A stretch of 64,000 nucleotides of DNA from Candidatus Sericytochromatia bacterium (GTDB taxonomy: Bacteria; Cyanobacteriota; Sericytochromatia; UBA7694; JACMQJ01). Of the stretch, positions 62,616-64,000 are shown piece by piece. A program made the translations under genes and the position numbers. The notes below the pieces were generated by a model, which saw nothing but the letters and a program-made list of their open reading frames with translations, was not told the origin of the DNA and ran no database searches. The stretch lies in contig BPII01000008.1 in assembly GCA_026004035.1 (NCBI GenBank), forward strand, positions 54,994 to 118,993, written 5' to 3'. Position 1 is the first letter of the stretch. Each line of letters begins with the position of its first letter.

Positions 62616-63986
62616 TTATTTATTTACAAAAGCCTTTAAGAAATTGCCCCAATTTGGTTGTTCAGCAAATTTTATATCAGCTACACTATCATATTTTTTA
62701 TTATAATACATAGATGATTTTGGGAAATAAACTTGTAATCCAGTAGCATTAGAGACAGCAGTTCCATAATGAGTTTCCGCAACAACTGTTTTCTTATATT
62801 CACTTGCTAATTTATTTAAAGCTGGTGATCTTCCTTCAGCTTCTTTTGCCATCAATGATAAGAAATGGCCTAAATCAGCAGAGTCTTTATTATAAAAAGT
62901 TTGTGTAGAATTTCTTACTTTATCAACTGTTGGCTTAACTGAAGATAAATTAGATTTTAATTCATCAGCATAAGCATTAAGAGCAGGAACTAAACCATCA
63001 ACTAATTGATTTATATCAGTAGCACTTAAGGTTACATCCCTACCTGATTGAGAACCACCTGGCATATAGGATTTACCATAAGTTTCTACTAATTTAGTAG
63101 CTATATCTCTTGGATTATAAGAGCTTTTACTAACTGCATTTAAAAATCCTTGGTAATCCCAACCATCACCTGGTTCTAGTTCTTCTGAAGCTACCAAATA
63201 ATTAGCATGATCTTTTAATTGATATGCAGTTTCCATATAACCCATTAAACATGTATCAAAGCCGAATATATCAACTTTTCTTCCTAAATTTTTAACTGCT
63301 AAATCCAATGCTGGTTTTAAATCCTTAAGATGCATTTCACCACCATTATCATCGGAAGCAAAAGATTTATTACTCATATTAGCAGTTGCTACAAATGTTT
63401 TATCAAATAAACTAGAAAAAGATCCTTGTTCTTTTATAGGCTTTTGTATTATTGCACTACCATTTAAAGGATAATTTTTTTCATTTATTCCATCTTTTGC
63501 TCTAAATATACCAGAACCATGATTCCATATACTTATAAAATTAACATCACCAGGATAATTTTTTGTAACCCAATCTACAAATTTTGCAAAAACTTGAGGA
63601 TCACCAGAATCAACTTCTTTAGAAGGAGGTATTACATAGCTTTTGTCATCAAGAACTTCAGAAACAATATTTCTGTCATAACTAGCATCTTTTTTTATTT
63701 TATAAATTTTAGAATCACCTTGTCTTGCACCATCAAACATAACAATAACATTAACATTATCAGGTAAAGCAGCTTCCATTTCGTTTATATCATCAAGACC
63801 AGCTGTATAAAGGTTATTATCAGCTGCCATATGAATTGCAAATGTTAATTTTGCAGTTGATTTTTTCCTTGCTAAAGCACTTATTTGAGTATCATCAGTT
63901 AATTGGTTAATATCTGTGCTTACTCCACAAGCAGCTAAAGATGATAAAAAGATACCTGTTAATGTAACAGAAAATGCTTTTTTCAA
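62616..63986 (-). CDS. Clostripain-type (C11) cysteine protease lipoprotein
   Basis: The 456-residue protein has a signal peptide and lipobox LAAC at Cys20. The C11 catalytic pair is His156 in FISIWNHGSGI and Cys246 in IFGFDTCLMGYMETAYQL; ASEELEPGDGWDYQGFL follows, as in the family. Clostripain-type enzymes cleave after basic residues. With the subtilase (49780-51078) this is the second lipid-anchored protease in the window. Start ATG 63986 is near the window edge; its upstream region is not visible. All key residues are present. Confidence 0.93.
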   Translation of the reverse strand: MKKAFSVTLTGIFLSSLAACGVSTDINQLTDDTQISALARKKSTAKLTFAIHMAADNNLYTAGLDDINEMEAALPDNVNVIVMFDGARQGDSKIYKIKKDASYDRNIVSEVLDDKSYVIPPSKEVDSGDPQVFAKFVDWVTKNYPGDVNFISIWNHGSGIFRAKDGINEKNYPLNGSAIIQKPIKEQGSFSSLFDKTFVATANMSNKSFASDDNGGEMHLKDLKPALDLAVKNLGRKVDIFGFDTCLMGYMETAYQLKDHANYLVASEELEPGDGWDYQGFLNAVSKSSYNPRDIATKLVETYGKSYMPGGSQSGRDVTLSATDINQLVDGLVPALNAYADELKSNLSSVKPTVDKVRNSTQTFYNKDSADLGHFLSLMAKEAEGRSPALNKLASEYKKTVVAETHYGTAVSNATGLQVYFPKSSMYYNKKYDSVADIKFAEQPNWGNFLKAFVNK

Positions 63987-64000
63987 ACTTCTAAAATTTC

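Overview
The window is a very AT-rich bacterial chromosome segment, mostly transcribed from the minus strand, using the standard bacterial code (TAA dominant, TGA used as stop, TGG for Trp). The organism has lipoproteins with lipoboxes, type I signal peptidase, periplasmic TolB-like propellers, OmpA-like peptidoglycan-binding domains and flagellar-type proteins. The NurA homologue with an internal Cys cluster is of a type I associate with cyanobacteria and relatives. This makes a non-photosynthetic member of the Cyanobacteriota side (Melainabacteria/Sericytochromatia-like) a reasonable but unproven guess. Several genes are broken, two of them by a single base in a poly-A run. Remnants of at least three insertion-sequence types and four small dispersed repeat families lie between genes. 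Together these suggest a decaying or host-restricted genome.

Layout. 1-5.6 kb: C-terminally cut BatB-like vWA protein, decayed lipoprotein, frameshifted menE, GT4 glycosyltransferase, decayed aminotransferase and an intact lipoprotein. 5.6-13.1 kb: a 2482-residue protein with eight full and one partial near-identical 142-residue repeats and a FliK-like C-terminus. 13.1-14.6 kb: IS graveyard and a ferredoxin. 14.6-29.9 kb: one compact nine-gene minus-strand operon (see below). 30-43 kb: IS5-type remnant, aldehyde dehydrogenase, asparagine-synthetase-like protein, divergent lepB with small genes, a large FAD/Fe-S dehydrogenase, nurA, uvrC, ddl. 43.7-46.3 kb: two TerD genes, a small gene and a CinA-like/nucleotidyltransferase fusion behind a recognisable promoter. 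46.5-59.5 kb: gamma-glutamyltransferase, several exported or lipoproteins (subtilase, App1-type phosphatase, TolB-like), acyl-CoA dehydrogenase, threonine synthase, a flagellar rod/hook-type protein. 59.8-64 kb: HAD phosphatase + queD, a restriction-modification pair with a frameshifted endonuclease, and a clostripain-type lipoprotein protease.

The most interesting part is the operon at 14618-29930. In transcription order it encodes: a zinc-ribbon protein with a probable beta-propeller; an exported, membrane-anchored vWA protein; a 1119-residue tubulin-like GTPase; a 931-residue zinc-ribbon/Hsp70-type ATPase; three paralogues sharing a GrpE-like C-terminal domain on coiled coils of very different length; a MotA/ZorA-like channel protein with a long coiled-coil tail; and a MotB/ZorB-like OmpA-domain protein. 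Several junctions are 1-base stop/start overlaps. I do not recognise this set as a named system. It combines the ion-driven stator architecture of Zorya with its own cytoskeletal GTPase and chaperone-like ATPase, and lacks ZorC/D/E. A membrane-anchored, ion-powered, nucleotide-regulated machine (defence or envelope-related) is the inference.

All functional calls rest on motif recognition by eye; no database search was possible.
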